A stretch of 64,000 nt of DNA from an uncultured Pelagibacteraceae bacterium (GTDB lineage Bacteria > Pseudomonadota > Alphaproteobacteria > Pelagibacterales > Pelagibacteraceae), in assembly GCA_902539165.1 (NCBI GenBank), contig CACBHY010000001.1:186001-250000 (forward strand), in the 5' to 3' direction. The position numbers and the translations under genes were made by a program. Position 1 is the stretch's first letter. Every line of letters starts with the position of its first letter. The notes beneath the pieces are model-generated. The model was given only the letters and a program-made list of their open reading frames with translations, did no database searches and was not told the origin of the DNA. This document shows positions 31,675 through 41,817 of this stretch, one piece after another.

Positions 31675-32361
31675 ATGCAGTGGAATAAGAAATATGATTA
31701 TCCAACATCATCAAGAGCTACAGTAGATGGTGTAAGAAGATATTTATTGGGAGAGGCCAAATTACCATCAGTGACTAGTATTCTTGACCAAACTCGTTCT
31801 GAAGAGGACAAAGCTGCGCTAGCTAATTGGCGTGAGAGAACAGGCTATAAAGAGGCTGAGGCAATTACAAAAGCAGCAAGTAGCAGGGGTTCTCAGATGC
31901 ATAATTATCTAGAGTCTTACCTTTTAGGAAGAGAAAACTTAAGTTTTTTCGATGACAACGAACAATATAAATTAATGGCAAAAGAAATAATTGAAAAAGG
32001 ATTAAATAACAGATTGGAAGAAATTTGGGGAGTTGAATGCACACTTTACTATCCAGATAAGTATGCTGGTACTGCAGATTGTGTTGGAGTTTATGAGGGA
32101 CGAGAAACGATAATAGATTTTAAACAGAGCAATAAACCAAAAAAATCAGAGTATATCGACTCATGGCTTCTACAAACGAGCGCTTATTCATTGGCTCATA
32201 ACATTGTGTATAACTCTAATATCACTTCTTGTGTAATCCTAGTTTGCACAGTAGATAAATTATTCCAAGAATTTAAAATTCAAAGCCATGATTTAGTTGT
32301 TTATCAAAACTTATTTTTGGGAAGATTAAAAAAATTTAATGAGCTTTCAAATTTAGCTTAA
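31675..32361 (+). CDS. PD-(D/E)XK superfamily exonuclease (MGME1/phage exonuclease-like)
   Basis: 'LPSVTSILDQTRSEEDKAALANWRERTG', 'SSRGSQMHNYLE', 'KYAGTADCVGVYEGRETIIDFKQSNKPK' (D...D-x-K core). ATG 31675 preferred to the ORF-track start at 31609 inside rmuC. Confidence 0.8.
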   Translation: MQWNKKYDYPTSSRATVDGVRRYLLGEAKLPSVTSILDQTRSEEDKAALANWRERTGYKEAEAITKAASSRGSQMHNYLESYLLGRENLSFFDDNEQYKLMAKEIIEKGLNNRLEEIWGVECTLYYPDKYAGTADCVGVYEGRETIIDFKQSNKPKKSEYIDSWLLQTSAYSLAHNIVYNSNITSCVILVCTVDKLFQEFKIQSHDLVVYQNLFLGRLKKFNELSNLA

Positions 32362-32369
32362 ATATTAAA

Positions 32370-33806
32370 ATGGATAAAATAGTCATATACGATACTGAAA
32401 CTACAAATTCGACCATATGGGGAAGTATTATTGAGGTTGGTGCTGTAGTTGTAGATAAAAATCTTAAAGAAATTGGGAAGTTAAATATCCGTGGGCGTAT
32501 GCCAGAAGGAGAAGTACCTAGTGCAAAAGCACTTCTAGTAAATTCTACAAGTATTGATCTACTTACCAAAGGCAACTATTCACATTACGATTTTCTAGGA
32601 GCTGTCGAAAATTTCTTTTCAAAAGCAGCTCCATCTTTGTTCATGGGTTGGAGCAATCTTAATTTTGATCGTCGAATGTTTCACTTTAATTTTTTTAAAG
32701 GAAACAGATATCCATATTTAACACACTCTTCACCTAATCAAGAGTCTGATGGACTTCATGTGGCAAGAGCTGCTCAAACTATAAACTCTGAAACTTTAAA
32801 AACTGAATTAACACCTGCAGGAAATGAAAGTTTGGCACTAGAAGCACTTGCACGACAACAAGGATTTGATACCACTCAACAGCACACTGCTTATCACGAT
32901 GCTTTTACAAGCTTAAAGATACTTAGAATTATTAAAGATCAACACAAAGATAATTGGGAAAAATTTTTAAGTACTTCAACAAAGAGCAGTGTTGAGTCAC
33001 TTTTAAAAAGTGAGGGAATTTATTCTATTTTTGAGAACGTAAAAGGAAGAAATATGATGTATCTTGTTTGTACACTTCATCCAGAACATTGTTTTCATCC
33101 TGCCTATGCATCTTGGGGATATGTTTGGGATTTGAGAAGAGATCCAGAACCTTTTTTAAATTTGTCAGTTAATGAGCTTAAAGCAAACTTGAAAAAAATT
33201 AGCCCAAAAGCATTAAGAGTATTAAAAACTAATAAGGCTCCAGTAGTTTTAGATAAAAAATTTGCATTAAAAGAAAAAGCATATTCAGAATTAGATTTAG
33301 AAACTATTCTGAAAAGAGCAAAGCTAGTAAGAAATAGTGAAAATTTTTGTAAAAATATACAAATTATTAATAGGGAAGCTGCCGAAGAGAAAGCTCAAAC
33401 TCAAACTCAAGAAGATTTGCTTCCAGAAGAAACTTTGTATGAAAAATTTATTCCTAATAAAGATACTGCATTATTTAAAACATGGCATAGTTCATCCTGG
33501 GAAGATAAATTAAGATTATTAGATAAGTTTCAAGACAAACGCTGTAGCTGGTTTGGTCAAAAAATTATTTACCAAGAAGCACCTCATATTTTACCCCCCG
33601 ATTTATACAAAAATATTAAAAGTGAAATTGCTAGGAGAATATTGAGTAAAAACAAGGAAAAGTGGCAAACCATCAGTATGGCTTATACGGAGATTGATAC
33701 ATTGAGAGATCAAGCATCTAACCGAGATGATCAGGAAGAGTTGAAAAAATTAGACGAAATTAATGAATTTATAATGTCTATTGAAAAAAAATATGAAATT
33801 GCCTAG
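32370..33806 (+). CDS. sbcB: Exodeoxyribonuclease I
   Basis: DEDD motifs 'IVIYDTETTNSTIWGSIIEVGAV', 'GWSNLNFDRRMF', 'HTAYHDAFTSLKILRII'; C-terminal exonuclease I domain. Confidence 0.9.
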   Translation: MDKIVIYDTETTNSTIWGSIIEVGAVVVDKNLKEIGKLNIRGRMPEGEVPSAKALLVNSTSIDLLTKGNYSHYDFLGAVENFFSKAAPSLFMGWSNLNFDRRMFHFNFFKGNRYPYLTHSSPNQESDGLHVARAAQTINSETLKTELTPAGNESLALEALARQQGFDTTQQHTAYHDAFTSLKILRIIKDQHKDNWEKFLSTSTKSSVESLLKSEGIYSIFENVKGRNMMYLVCTLHPEHCFHPAYASWGYVWDLRRDPEPFLNLSVNELKANLKKISPKALRVLKTNKAPVVLDKKFALKEKAYSELDLETILKRAKLVRNSENFCKNIQIINREAAEEKAQTQTQEDLLPEETLYEKFIPNKDTALFKTWHSSSWEDKLRLLDKFQDKRCSWFGQKIIYQEAPHILPPDLYKNIKSEIARRILSKNKEKWQTISMAYTEIDTLRDQASNRDDQEELKKLDEINEFIMSIEKKYEIA

Positions 33807-33840
33807 TTGACTTTAAGGCCCCAATTTATAGAAAGGATTT

Positions 33841-34158
33841 ATGCTTATAGATTTTAAAGATGAAGATTTTGATAATAAAATCAAAAATGAAGACGTATCA
33901 GTAATTCAATTCTCAGCATCCTGGTGCGGTCCATGTAAAGCTCTCAAGCCAGTGATGGATAAATTGTCAGATGAGTACAAAGACAAAGCAAACTTTTATA
34001 TAACTGATATTGAAGATGCCGGAATCAATACAGGTTCTGCAGCTGGGATCCGTGGAGTGCCAACAGTAATCATATATAAAAAAGGACAAGAAGTTAGCCG
34101 TAAAGTTGGAGGAGTTCCAGAAAGTCATATGAAAGAATTCCTAGACGAAAATATTTAA
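33841..34158 (+). CDS. Thioredoxin
   Basis: 'VIQFSASWCGPCKALKPVMDKL', 'IRGVPTVIIYKKGQEV'. Confidence 0.93.
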   Translation: MLIDFKDEDFDNKIKNEDVSVIQFSASWCGPCKALKPVMDKLSDEYKDKANFYITDIEDAGINTGSAAGIRGVPTVIIYKKGQEVSRKVGGVPESHMKEFLDENI

Positions 34159-35423
34159 TTTAAATTTAACACCTCGCCAGCAAGATACAAAGATCCTGTA
34201 ATCAATATTATATCGTTTTCCTTGACTGGAATTGACTTGATAGCATCTATAATACTCTCTTTATATCGAACGTTTTCGAAACTATTAAGCTTACTTTTTA
34301 ACACTTTTCCTTTGATTGAGTTTGGCTGATTGGGGATATCTATAGTGGTCAAGGAAGAAATATTTTTAAAGTAACTCATATAATCGTTATGATCTTTGTT
34401 ACTCATCATACCTAGAATAATATGTTTATTGCAATTTAAACTTTCCAAATATTCATTCAAAACTTTTGCCCCTAAAGGGTTATGAGATCCATCGACAAGT
34501 AATTTATTATTTTTTACCAATTCTTTAAGATTACCAGAGTCTATTTCTTGAAGTCGTGCAATACTTTTAATTTTAGTAATTCCATCTTTAATATGTTTTT
34601 CACTAACTTTTAAATGGTTGATTGATCTTAAGGTTGCTATTGCTGTTGAAATATTTTCAAGCTGAAATTGACCTTTTACGTTTGGGGTTGGAAGCTTAAT
34701 ACCACCATTTTTATCTTCATAAAAAATAAAGCCATTTTCATTCGATGAATAATTATAGTCTTCATTAAAAAAATATTTTTTTGAGGAATTTTTTAAAATT
34801 GAACTTTTTATATCATTAACAATTTCAGATGAACTTTGCTTTGCAATAATAATATTAGAATTTACTAAAGTTGAGGTTTTTTCAAATATTATTTTTTTAG
34901 TTGTTTGTTCATTTTCAGGTAACCAATCTAAATGATCCAAACCAATAGAAGTTACAATGCTTGCTAAATTATCTTTTAGTATATTTGTTGCATCAAAGCG
35001 GTGAAATAGCCCTGCTTCAATTAGGTTAATATTTTCAGGGTATTTTGAGGCATTATAAAAATATGCTGCAGTTAGTATTTCAAAAAAAGTTATTGGCTCA
35101 TTGTTATTTGCTTCTTCAACTTCCTCAAAAAGAATTCCAAGATCATCATCATTTAATTCTTCATTATTAAATACAAATCTTTCATTTATTCTTTTGATAT
35201 GGGGGCTGGTATAAATATTACACTTAATATTTGCCTCTCTTAAGATTGCAAATAAAGCCTGTATCGTTGAATATTTGCCATTAGTTCCAACTAGCGAAAT
35301 AGCTTTTAATTTATCTTGTGGATTTCCAAGGGTTTTACAGAGTTTTTTTATTCTATTTAAACTTAGGTCTATCTCTTTAGGATGCAACTTTTGTAAGCGA
35401 TTGACTATCTTCAGCAATTTCAT
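34155..35423 (-). CDS. folC: Folylpolyglutamate synthase/dihydrofolate synthase
   Basis: 'ISLVGTNGKYSTIQALFAIL', 'TSPHIKRINERFVFN', 'LLVDGSHNPLGAKVLNEYLES'. Confidence 0.93.
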   Translation of the reverse strand: MKLLKIVNRLQKLHPKEIDLSLNRIKKLCKTLGNPQDKLKAISLVGTNGKYSTIQALFAILREANIKCNIYTSPHIKRINERFVFNNEELNDDDLGILFEEVEEANNNEPITFFEILTAAYFYNASKYPENINLIEAGLFHRFDATNILKDNLASIVTSIGLDHLDWLPENEQTTKKIIFEKTSTLVNSNIIIAKQSSSEIVNDIKSSILKNSSKKYFFNEDYNYSSNENGFIFYEDKNGGIKLPTPNVKGQFQLENISTAIATLRSINHLKVSEKHIKDGITKIKSIARLQEIDSGNLKELVKNNKLLVDGSHNPLGAKVLNEYLESLNCNKHIILGMMSNKDHNDYMSYFKNISSLTTIDIPNQPNSIKGKVLKSKLNSFENVRYKESIIDAIKSIPVKENDIILITGSLYLAGEVLNLN

Positions 35424-36306
35424 TTTGTTCAGAAGTTATAACAGAATTTCGCTTTAACAATATTGATAATAGAGTTCCTATTTTAGAGGCTAGTTCTTTT
35501 CGTTCAACTATTAGATCAACAAATCCGGTTTTTTCAACATACTCACTCTTTTGAAAACCTTCGGGCAACTCTTCTTTAACAGTGCCTTGAATAACTCTAG
35601 CCCCTGCAAATGCAATCAATGCACCAGGTTCTGCAATATTGATATCACCTAGCATTGCATAAGAGGCAGTTATTCCTCCGGCAGTTGGGTCCGTAATACA
35701 AACCAAGTAAGGTAAACCATTTTTTTTTAATTCATTAATTGCTAGAGTAGTTCTCGTCATCTGAGATAATGAAATTAAACTTTCCATCATTCTCATTCCG
35801 CCACCAGCACTTATACATAAAAAAGGAGTTTTATTTTCTATCGCATGTTGAATTCCATATAAAAAAGCTTCACCTTCAGCAGCAGCCATTGAGGCACCTA
35901 AAAAATCAAAATCAGATGCAACTGCAGTAATTTTAATATTGTCAATAGTGCCAGATGCAACCATCATTCCACACTCTAAACCAGTTTTTTTTCGGGCACT
36001 TTTTAGTCTGTCTTTGTATGACTTAGAATCAGTCCAATTTAACGGATCATCTTTTGGAATAGGAGTTTTAAATATTTCATAATTGTTTTTACCAAATAAA
36101 ATATCAAATCTCTGTTTAGGCTTAATTCGGTGGTGTTTGTTACATTCAGGACAAACCCATAAGTTATTTTCTAAGTCTTTTTTAAGTATTGGACCTATGC
36201 AACATGAAGTCCAATCACTATTTGCAATGTCTTCTTTTGATGCTCTTTCCTTGATAGCTGTTTTGATTTTTTCACCAGCTTTAATTATTTTTGTAATCCA
36301 GTTCAT
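35377..36306 (-). CDS. accD: Acetyl-CoA carboxylase carboxyltransferase beta subunit
   Basis: 'WVCPECNKHHRIKPKQRFDILF', 'ISAGGGMRMMESLISLSQM', 'DPTAGGITASYAMLGDINIAEPGALIAFAG'. Confidence 0.96.
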   Translation of the reverse strand: MNWITKIIKAGEKIKTAIKERASKEDIANSDWTSCCIGPILKKDLENNLWVCPECNKHHRIKPKQRFDILFGKNNYEIFKTPIPKDDPLNWTDSKSYKDRLKSARKKTGLECGMMVASGTIDNIKITAVASDFDFLGASMAAAEGEAFLYGIQHAIENKTPFLCISAGGGMRMMESLISLSQMTRTTLAINELKKNGLPYLVCITDPTAGGITASYAMLGDINIAEPGALIAFAGARVIQGTVKEELPEGFQKSEYVEKTGFVDLIVERKELASKIGTLLSILLKRNSVITSEQNEIAEDSQSLTKVAS

Positions 36307-37103
36307 TTAATTTTATTTTTTAATCTTCTAACTACATTAGTAACATTTGTGACAGCATTTTGTCTGTTTTTAATGGATTTAGATATTTCCTTACAAATTG
36401 CGCTTCCTACAACTAAACCATCAGCCTTTTTGAGTGATTTAATAGTTTTCTCTGTGATTCCAAACCCAATTACAACATTTTTTGATTTGTTTTGATTTTT
36501 AATTTTGAAATAATTTTCTAAAATTTTTTTAGGGGTAACTTTTAATTTTCCTCCTGTAGTTGACAACATACTTATGTAGTAAATCATATCATGAGAGTCT
36601 TTGATAATTCTTTTTAATCTTATATTTGATGTAGTTGGAGACACTAATTGTACAAAGTTAACACCTTTTTTTTTACATTTTTTAGAAAAACTTTTATTTT
36701 CTGGGTAGGGAAGGTCAACAACAATCAAACCATCTATTTTTGAACTTTTACATTTTTTTAGAAATTTATTTTCATCATATTGATAAATCATATTGTAATA
36801 GCCCATTAAAATAATAGGAGTTGTCTTTTTTGATAACTTAAATTCTTTAGCAATTTCAAAAACATCATTTATTTTAATTCCATTTTTAATTGCGCGGTAA
36901 GCACTAGTTTGTATCTGACCACCATCTGCAATGGGAGTGTTATGGGGGAAACCTAACTCGCATATATCAGCATAAGTTGATATTGAATTAAGAATATCTA
37001 GAGATTTTTTTTTAGTATTATCACCAGCAACTGTATAGGTTAACAATGCAGGCCTGTTAGCATTTCTTGCTTTTTTAAAAGCTTCATTAATTAATGAGAC
37101 CAT
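36303..37103 (-). CDS. trpA: Tryptophan synthase alpha chain
   Basis: 'LLTYTVAGDNTKKKSLDIL', 'ELGFPHNTPIADGGQIQTSAYRAIKNG'. Confidence 0.95.
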   Translation of the reverse strand: MVSLINEAFKKARNANRPALLTYTVAGDNTKKKSLDILNSISTYADICELGFPHNTPIADGGQIQTSAYRAIKNGIKINDVFEIAKEFKLSKKTTPIILMGYYNMIYQYDENKFLKKCKSSKIDGLIVVDLPYPENKSFSKKCKKKGVNFVQLVSPTTSNIRLKRIIKDSHDMIYYISMLSTTGGKLKVTPKKILENYFKIKNQNKSKNVVIGFGITEKTIKSLKKADGLVVGSAICKEISKSIKNRQNAVTNVTNVVRRLKNKIK

Positions 37104-38332
37104 TAATTTTTACCCAATCTTTCTTTCAAAATATCCCTGTCTTTTTTCGCGTCCCCACAAGAATTTACAATTATAATTGTATCTTTACTTAGTTTGGGAG
37201 CAATTTTAATTGCTTCAGCAAATGCATGACTAGGCTCTAAACTTGGGTTAAGGTTTTCAAACTTAGTTACCATAACGTGTGCATTCAAAGCCTCCTCATC
37301 AGTTGCATAAGTGTATCTTGCTCTTTTGGTATCCTTTAAGAAACAATGAATAGGACTTACACCTGGATAATCTAACCCAGCACTTATAGACTCAGTTTCG
37401 TTTATTTGACCTTCATTATCTTGACAAACGTAAGAAGCAGCACCATGCAAAATTCCAATTTTTGCATTTCGGCTTAAGGGAGCTGCATGAAGTTTTGATT
37501 TTTCAGGCCCACCTGCTTCAACTCCAATCAGCTCAATTTGTTTTTTGTCAAAATCTATAAATTCACTCCAGAAGCCATAAGCTGAACTTCCACCACCTAC
37601 ACAATTAATTAATTTAATTTTTTTTGGAATTTTTTTAAATTCAGATTTTAATTGTACTTTTAATTCTCTGGAAATTTGGGCAGTACTCCACCCACATATT
37701 TTAACAAATATATTTGGTCCTACTGTACTACCAACACACATATGAGTATTATCGCAGTTTGATACCCAGTATCTCATGCATTCACTTACGGCATCTACTA
37801 AAGTCTGGCTGCCAGAATAAACAGGGACAATCTCAGCCCCATTTTTTTTCATTGCATCACAGTTTGGTTTTTGTCTTTTAATATCTTTAGCACCCATAAA
37901 TATTTTACATTTCAAGCCAAACTTTTTTGCAGCCATACTTAACATTTTTCCTGCATAACCGGCTCCTGTGTCACCAACAATATATTTTTTACCCATCGCT
38001 TTACAAAGAAGTGCATGCACAGTCGCATTATATATTTTGTGAGCTCCTCCATTAGCTTCGGATACAACTTTTGCCCATATTTGGGCGCCACCTAGATGAT
38101 TAGATAAATTTTCTAATTTTACAAAAGGGGTTGGGGAGCCGATATAATTTTTAAAATAATAGTCTCTTTTCTCAACAAATTTTTTATTTTTACTTAATTT
38201 TTTGAATTCATTTGTTAAATCTTCTACAGGTTTTTTTAAAGTTTCAGGAATAAAACTTCCTCCAAATTTACCTCCCCAAAAGCCATGTTGATCATGTTGG
38301 TCGATTAAAGGAATTCCTTTTTTAAGTTTCAT
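37103..38332 (-). CDS. trpB: Tryptophan synthase beta chain
   Basis: 'FGGSFIPETLKKPVEDL', 'GGAHKIYNATVHALLCKAMGKKYIVGDTGAGYAGKMLSMAA'. Confidence 0.95.
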   Translation of the reverse strand: MKLKKGIPLIDQHDQHGFWGGKFGGSFIPETLKKPVEDLTNEFKKLSKNKKFVEKRDYYFKNYIGSPTPFVKLENLSNHLGGAQIWAKVVSEANGGAHKIYNATVHALLCKAMGKKYIVGDTGAGYAGKMLSMAAKKFGLKCKIFMGAKDIKRQKPNCDAMKKNGAEIVPVYSGSQTLVDAVSECMRYWVSNCDNTHMCVGSTVGPNIFVKICGWSTAQISRELKVQLKSEFKKIPKKIKLINCVGGGSSAYGFWSEFIDFDKKQIELIGVEAGGPEKSKLHAAPLSRNAKIGILHGAASYVCQDNEGQINETESISAGLDYPGVSPIHCFLKDTKRARYTYATDEEALNAHVMVTKFENLNPSLEPSHAFAEAIKIAPKLSKDTIIIVNSCGDAKKDRDILKERLGKN

Positions 38333-38951
38333 TTTGTACCTTTTTCATCTTGTTTAAAAATATATTTATTTTGGATTTATCTTTTACCCCAGAAGTCTCA
38401 AGTCCCCCAGATATATCTATAATATCTGCTTTTTTTTTATAATTATCAAGATTATCACTTACCTGAATGTTACCAGCTATCATCAATGGTTTGTTAATCT
38501 TTATTTTTTTGATAAGCGAATGATCAAAAGCCATGCTTTTTTCATAACCCTTACTATCAAATAAATAAATATCAGTTACCTCAGAGAATAATTGATATTT
38601 TTTAACATCAATTTTATCTTTTATAGTAAGAGCAGTAATAATTTTTTTATTATATTTTTGTTTAATTTCTTTAATTTTTTCAGGCGAACTGTCATAAATT
38701 TGATAATAATCAAAAGGCAAATGTTTAATTTCTTCTAAAATATCCTCATCTGGTTTTACAAGAACTGCTACAAAATTAGATTTCTTTTTATCTAATTTTA
38801 GTAACACATTTAGCTTTTCACCCCCAACATATCTTGAGCTTTTTTTATAATTACAAATGAAACCAATGAATTGAGGTGGATATGGATGGTTGATTATAAA
38901 ATTAAGGGTATCAAGATCTGATATACCACAAATTTTAGATCCCTTGATCAT
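38322..38951 (-). CDS. trpF: Phosphoribosylanthranilate isomerase
   Basis: 'SKICGISDLDTLNFII', 'IIDISGGLETSGVKDKSKINIF'; upstream of trpB. Confidence 0.88.
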   Translation of the reverse strand: MIKGSKICGISDLDTLNFIINHPYPPQFIGFICNYKKSSRYVGGEKLNVLLKLDKKKSNFVAVLVKPDEDILEEIKHLPFDYYQIYDSSPEKIKEIKQKYNKKIITALTIKDKIDVKKYQLFSEVTDIYLFDSKGYEKSMAFDHSLIKKIKINKPLMIAGNIQVSDNLDNYKKKADIIDISGGLETSGVKDKSKINIFLNKMKKVQNET

Positions 38952-39643
38952 TTATTTAAGTGGTTAATTAATTTTTGAGTATTGTTTTTGATATTTCCTT
39001 TAATTAAAGATCTTCCTATTACAATTCCAGATACTTTATTCTTAAACGCATCATTTGGGGTCATTACTCTTGATTGGTCGTTAGCAATATCCCCGGGCAA
39101 TCTTATTCCAGGCGTTACTATAAATAATTTTTTAAATTTTTTTCTAACCATTTTAGCCTCTTTTGCAGAACAAACTATGCCATCACAACCTGATTTTTTA
39201 ATTAATTGAGCTTGTTCTAATACTAATTGGTCTACCGATTTTGTATGGCCTATTTCTTTAAGTGATTTATTATTAAGACTTGTTAGGATTGTAACACCAA
39301 GCACTTTTAAATCTTTATTAATTGATTTTGCTTTCTTGTTAACAACTTTTAGCATCTGAAGACCGCCATTTGCGTGAACAGTTATATATTTACATTTTTT
39401 TAGATCTTTTAAACTATCTATTGCAGACAATGCAGTTTGTGGAATATCATTAATTTTTAAATCTAACCAAAAGTCTTTTTTAAAATTTTCTAAAAATTCT
39501 CTTCCATTCTTAGAATAAAAAAATTGAAGTCCAAATTTTGGTATAATTTTAAGTTTATTTGTCTGTGTTTGTTTTATAATTTTTTTAACTTCTATTAAAT
39601 TAGAAGTATCACAAGCAACAAAAATACTTTTATTCTTCATCAT
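38948..39643 (-). CDS. pyrF: Orotidine 5'-phosphate decarboxylase
   Basis: 'FWLDLKINDIPQTALSAIDSL', 'ITVHANGGLQML', 'VTPGIRLPGDIANDQSRVMTPNDA'. Confidence 0.95.
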   Translation of the reverse strand: MMKNKSIFVACDTSNLIEVKKIIKQTQTNKLKIIPKFGLQFFYSKNGREFLENFKKDFWLDLKINDIPQTALSAIDSLKDLKKCKYITVHANGGLQMLKVVNKKAKSINKDLKVLGVTILTSLNNKSLKEIGHTKSVDQLVLEQAQLIKKSGCDGIVCSAKEAKMVRKKFKKLFIVTPGIRLPGDIANDQSRVMTPNDAFKNKVSGIVIGRSLIKGNIKNNTQKLINHLNK

Positions 39644-39920
39644 TTAATTTTTTAAACAAGTCTTTTGACATTTTAAAGTGAATTGTTTTTTTCTCAGGAG
39701 TATTAACTTTCTCTCCAGTCTTTGGATTCCTAGATATTCTAGCTTTTTGAACGTTCGTAGAAAATATACCAAAACCTCTTAACTCTACACGATCACCCCT
39801 TCTTAGGGCTCTCTTAATTTCATTTAAAATAATGTCTGTAAACTTTTCTAGATCTTTTTTTAAAAAATTTGGATAATTACTTGCTAACTGCTTTAAAAGC
39901 TTTGATTTTACAATAGCCAA
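39630..39920 (-). CDS. ihfB: Integration host factor beta subunit
   Basis: HU/IHF fold 'RRGDRVELRGFGIFSTNVQKARISRNPKTGEKVNTPEKKTIHFKMSKDL'; downstream of rpsA. Confidence 0.92.
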   Translation of the reverse strand: MAIVKSKLLKQLASNYPNFLKKDLEKFTDIILNEIKRALRRGDRVELRGFGIFSTNVQKARISRNPKTGEKVNTPEKKTIHFKMSKDLFKKLNDEE

Positions 39921-39939
39921 TGTAGGTTTTTTTTAATTA

Positions 39940-41664
39940 TTATTTTTCATCTTCTTTTTTCTTTAAATCTTCAGATAATGAAGAAAAGGGTAAATTTTTA
40001 CCCGATCCCTCGGATCCATATTTTTCTAACGCCTCCTTTTTCTCCATTTCTTCCAAAAGTTTAATACTTAATGTGATCTTTCTTTTATCTAATTGTATAT
40101 CTTTAATTGCAACATCCAGCTTTTCACCACCCGTCCATCTCGATGGTCTCGCATCAGCAGCATTTATTGCTATTTCAGATTTTTTAATATGAAAATCCAT
40201 GTCACAATTTTCTGGTCTTACCATAATACCTTTATTGTCTGTGCCAACTACCTTGACAGTTATTGTCTGATTTTTTTTCTTATTATTAAAAAAATCCATA
40301 GGATCTTTTTGAGTTTGTCGATGACCAACCCTAATTTTTTGCTCAGAAGCTTTAATTTCTAAAACTTTAACCTTAACTTTGTCACCTTTCTTATATTTAG
40401 CTAATTCTTCTTCTGCATTATTTAAATATGTTAGGTCGTTACTATGTAAAAATGCCTCAATTTCAATATTATCAAATTTCACGAATAAAGCATATTCATT
40501 TTTATTCACAACTTCTGCATCGTAAACCGTATCCACTGGATAACGGTCTGAAAAAGTTTGAAAAGGATTTTCTTGTGTTAACCTATAACTTACGGCAACT
40601 CTTCGTTTTTCTTTGTCTATTTCTTGTATAATTACATCAATTTCTTGATTGATTTCGAACATTTTTTTTGCTGACGCGTTTTTTTTTGTCCAAGAAAGCT
40701 CTGAGGAATGTAGTAAAGTTGTTAATCCTGGTTCAAGTTCACAAAATGCACCAAATTCTGTTATTTTCATTACTTTTGCTTTGTAAATTTTATTAAGTTC
40801 GTAATTATCAATGTGCTCAAATGGATCTTTTGATAATTGTTTAATGGAACAACCTACTTGAAGTTTTTCATTATCAACAGATATAACTTTTAAATCTGAT
40901 TTTTGTCCAATTTCAAGGACTTGGTCTGGATGATCAACTCTGCTATAACTTAACTCTTGAAGGTGGACTAGTACATCAAGCTCACCTTTAACACTAAAGA
41001 AACACCCAAAGTTTGAAAAACCTTTTACTTCTGCACCTTTTATAATATCACCAACCTTATACTTCGATACAATCAACGCTTTATCTTCCCTCTTAAACGA
41101 AGAAATTATTTCCTTTCTAGAGACACACGCATTACCTCTCAACTTATCCAATTTAATTAATGCAAACTTTTGAGGTTCATTCATCAAGTGACTTATATCT
41201 TTTAAGGGTTTATCACTTATTTGTGACCCAGGCAGAAACATTAACGAACCGGTATCGATATGTTCAACAATACATCCTCCTTTACACTTTGATGTAATTT
41301 TACCCATTATAGGTTCATTTTTTTCATAAGCTTCAACAAGTTTATCCCAACCTTTAATTTTTTGTGCTTTACTTGCCGAAACTAACACTTCACCATTTTT
41401 GTCCTCTATTTTTTCCAATAAAACAGGAATTGTTTCACCTAATTTAATTTTCTCTTGAAGGCCCATGCTTTTTAGCTCGTTGACATCTAAAACTGGATCA
41501 CTTTTCAATCCCTCAATAAATAAAAAGACAAATTTTTCTGTTATCTTATTAATTTTACCATTTATGACATTTCCCTCTACAATATTTATTTTGGATAGTT
41601 GACTATTTAGTAATTTTTCAAATTCTTTTGATGCTGGGCTAGACAGATCTTTATATATTTCCAT
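39940..41664 (-). CDS. rpsA: 30S ribosomal protein S1
   Basis: Repeated S1 domains ('GDIIKGAEVKGFSNFGCFFSVKGELDVLVHLQELSYSRVDHPDQVLEIGQ'). Confidence 0.96.
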   Translation of the reverse strand: MEIYKDLSSPASKEFEKLLNSQLSKINIVEGNVINGKINKITEKFVFLFIEGLKSDPVLDVNELKSMGLQEKIKLGETIPVLLEKIEDKNGEVLVSASKAQKIKGWDKLVEAYEKNEPIMGKITSKCKGGCIVEHIDTGSLMFLPGSQISDKPLKDISHLMNEPQKFALIKLDKLRGNACVSRKEIISSFKREDKALIVSKYKVGDIIKGAEVKGFSNFGCFFSVKGELDVLVHLQELSYSRVDHPDQVLEIGQKSDLKVISVDNEKLQVGCSIKQLSKDPFEHIDNYELNKIYKAKVMKITEFGAFCELEPGLTTLLHSSELSWTKKNASAKKMFEINQEIDVIIQEIDKEKRRVAVSYRLTQENPFQTFSDRYPVDTVYDAEVVNKNEYALFVKFDNIEIEAFLHSNDLTYLNNAEEELAKYKKGDKVKVKVLEIKASEQKIRVGHRQTQKDPMDFFNNKKKNQTITVKVVGTDNKGIMVRPENCDMDFHIKKSEIAINAADARPSRWTGGEKLDVAIKDIQLDKRKITLSIKLLEEMEKKEALEKYGSEGSGKNLPFSSLSEDLKKKEDEK

Positions 41665-41817
41665 TATTTTATGTGCTTAATTATTATTAATTTAAAATCA
41701 AAGCCTTTTAATTAAATTTGATGAATTTATCAACATCAAACTTTTAAAATCGTTATTTTTTGTTAATTTTACTGCCAAAATGTTAATTTGGCATTAACTA
41801 AACTTAATTTCATCTCA

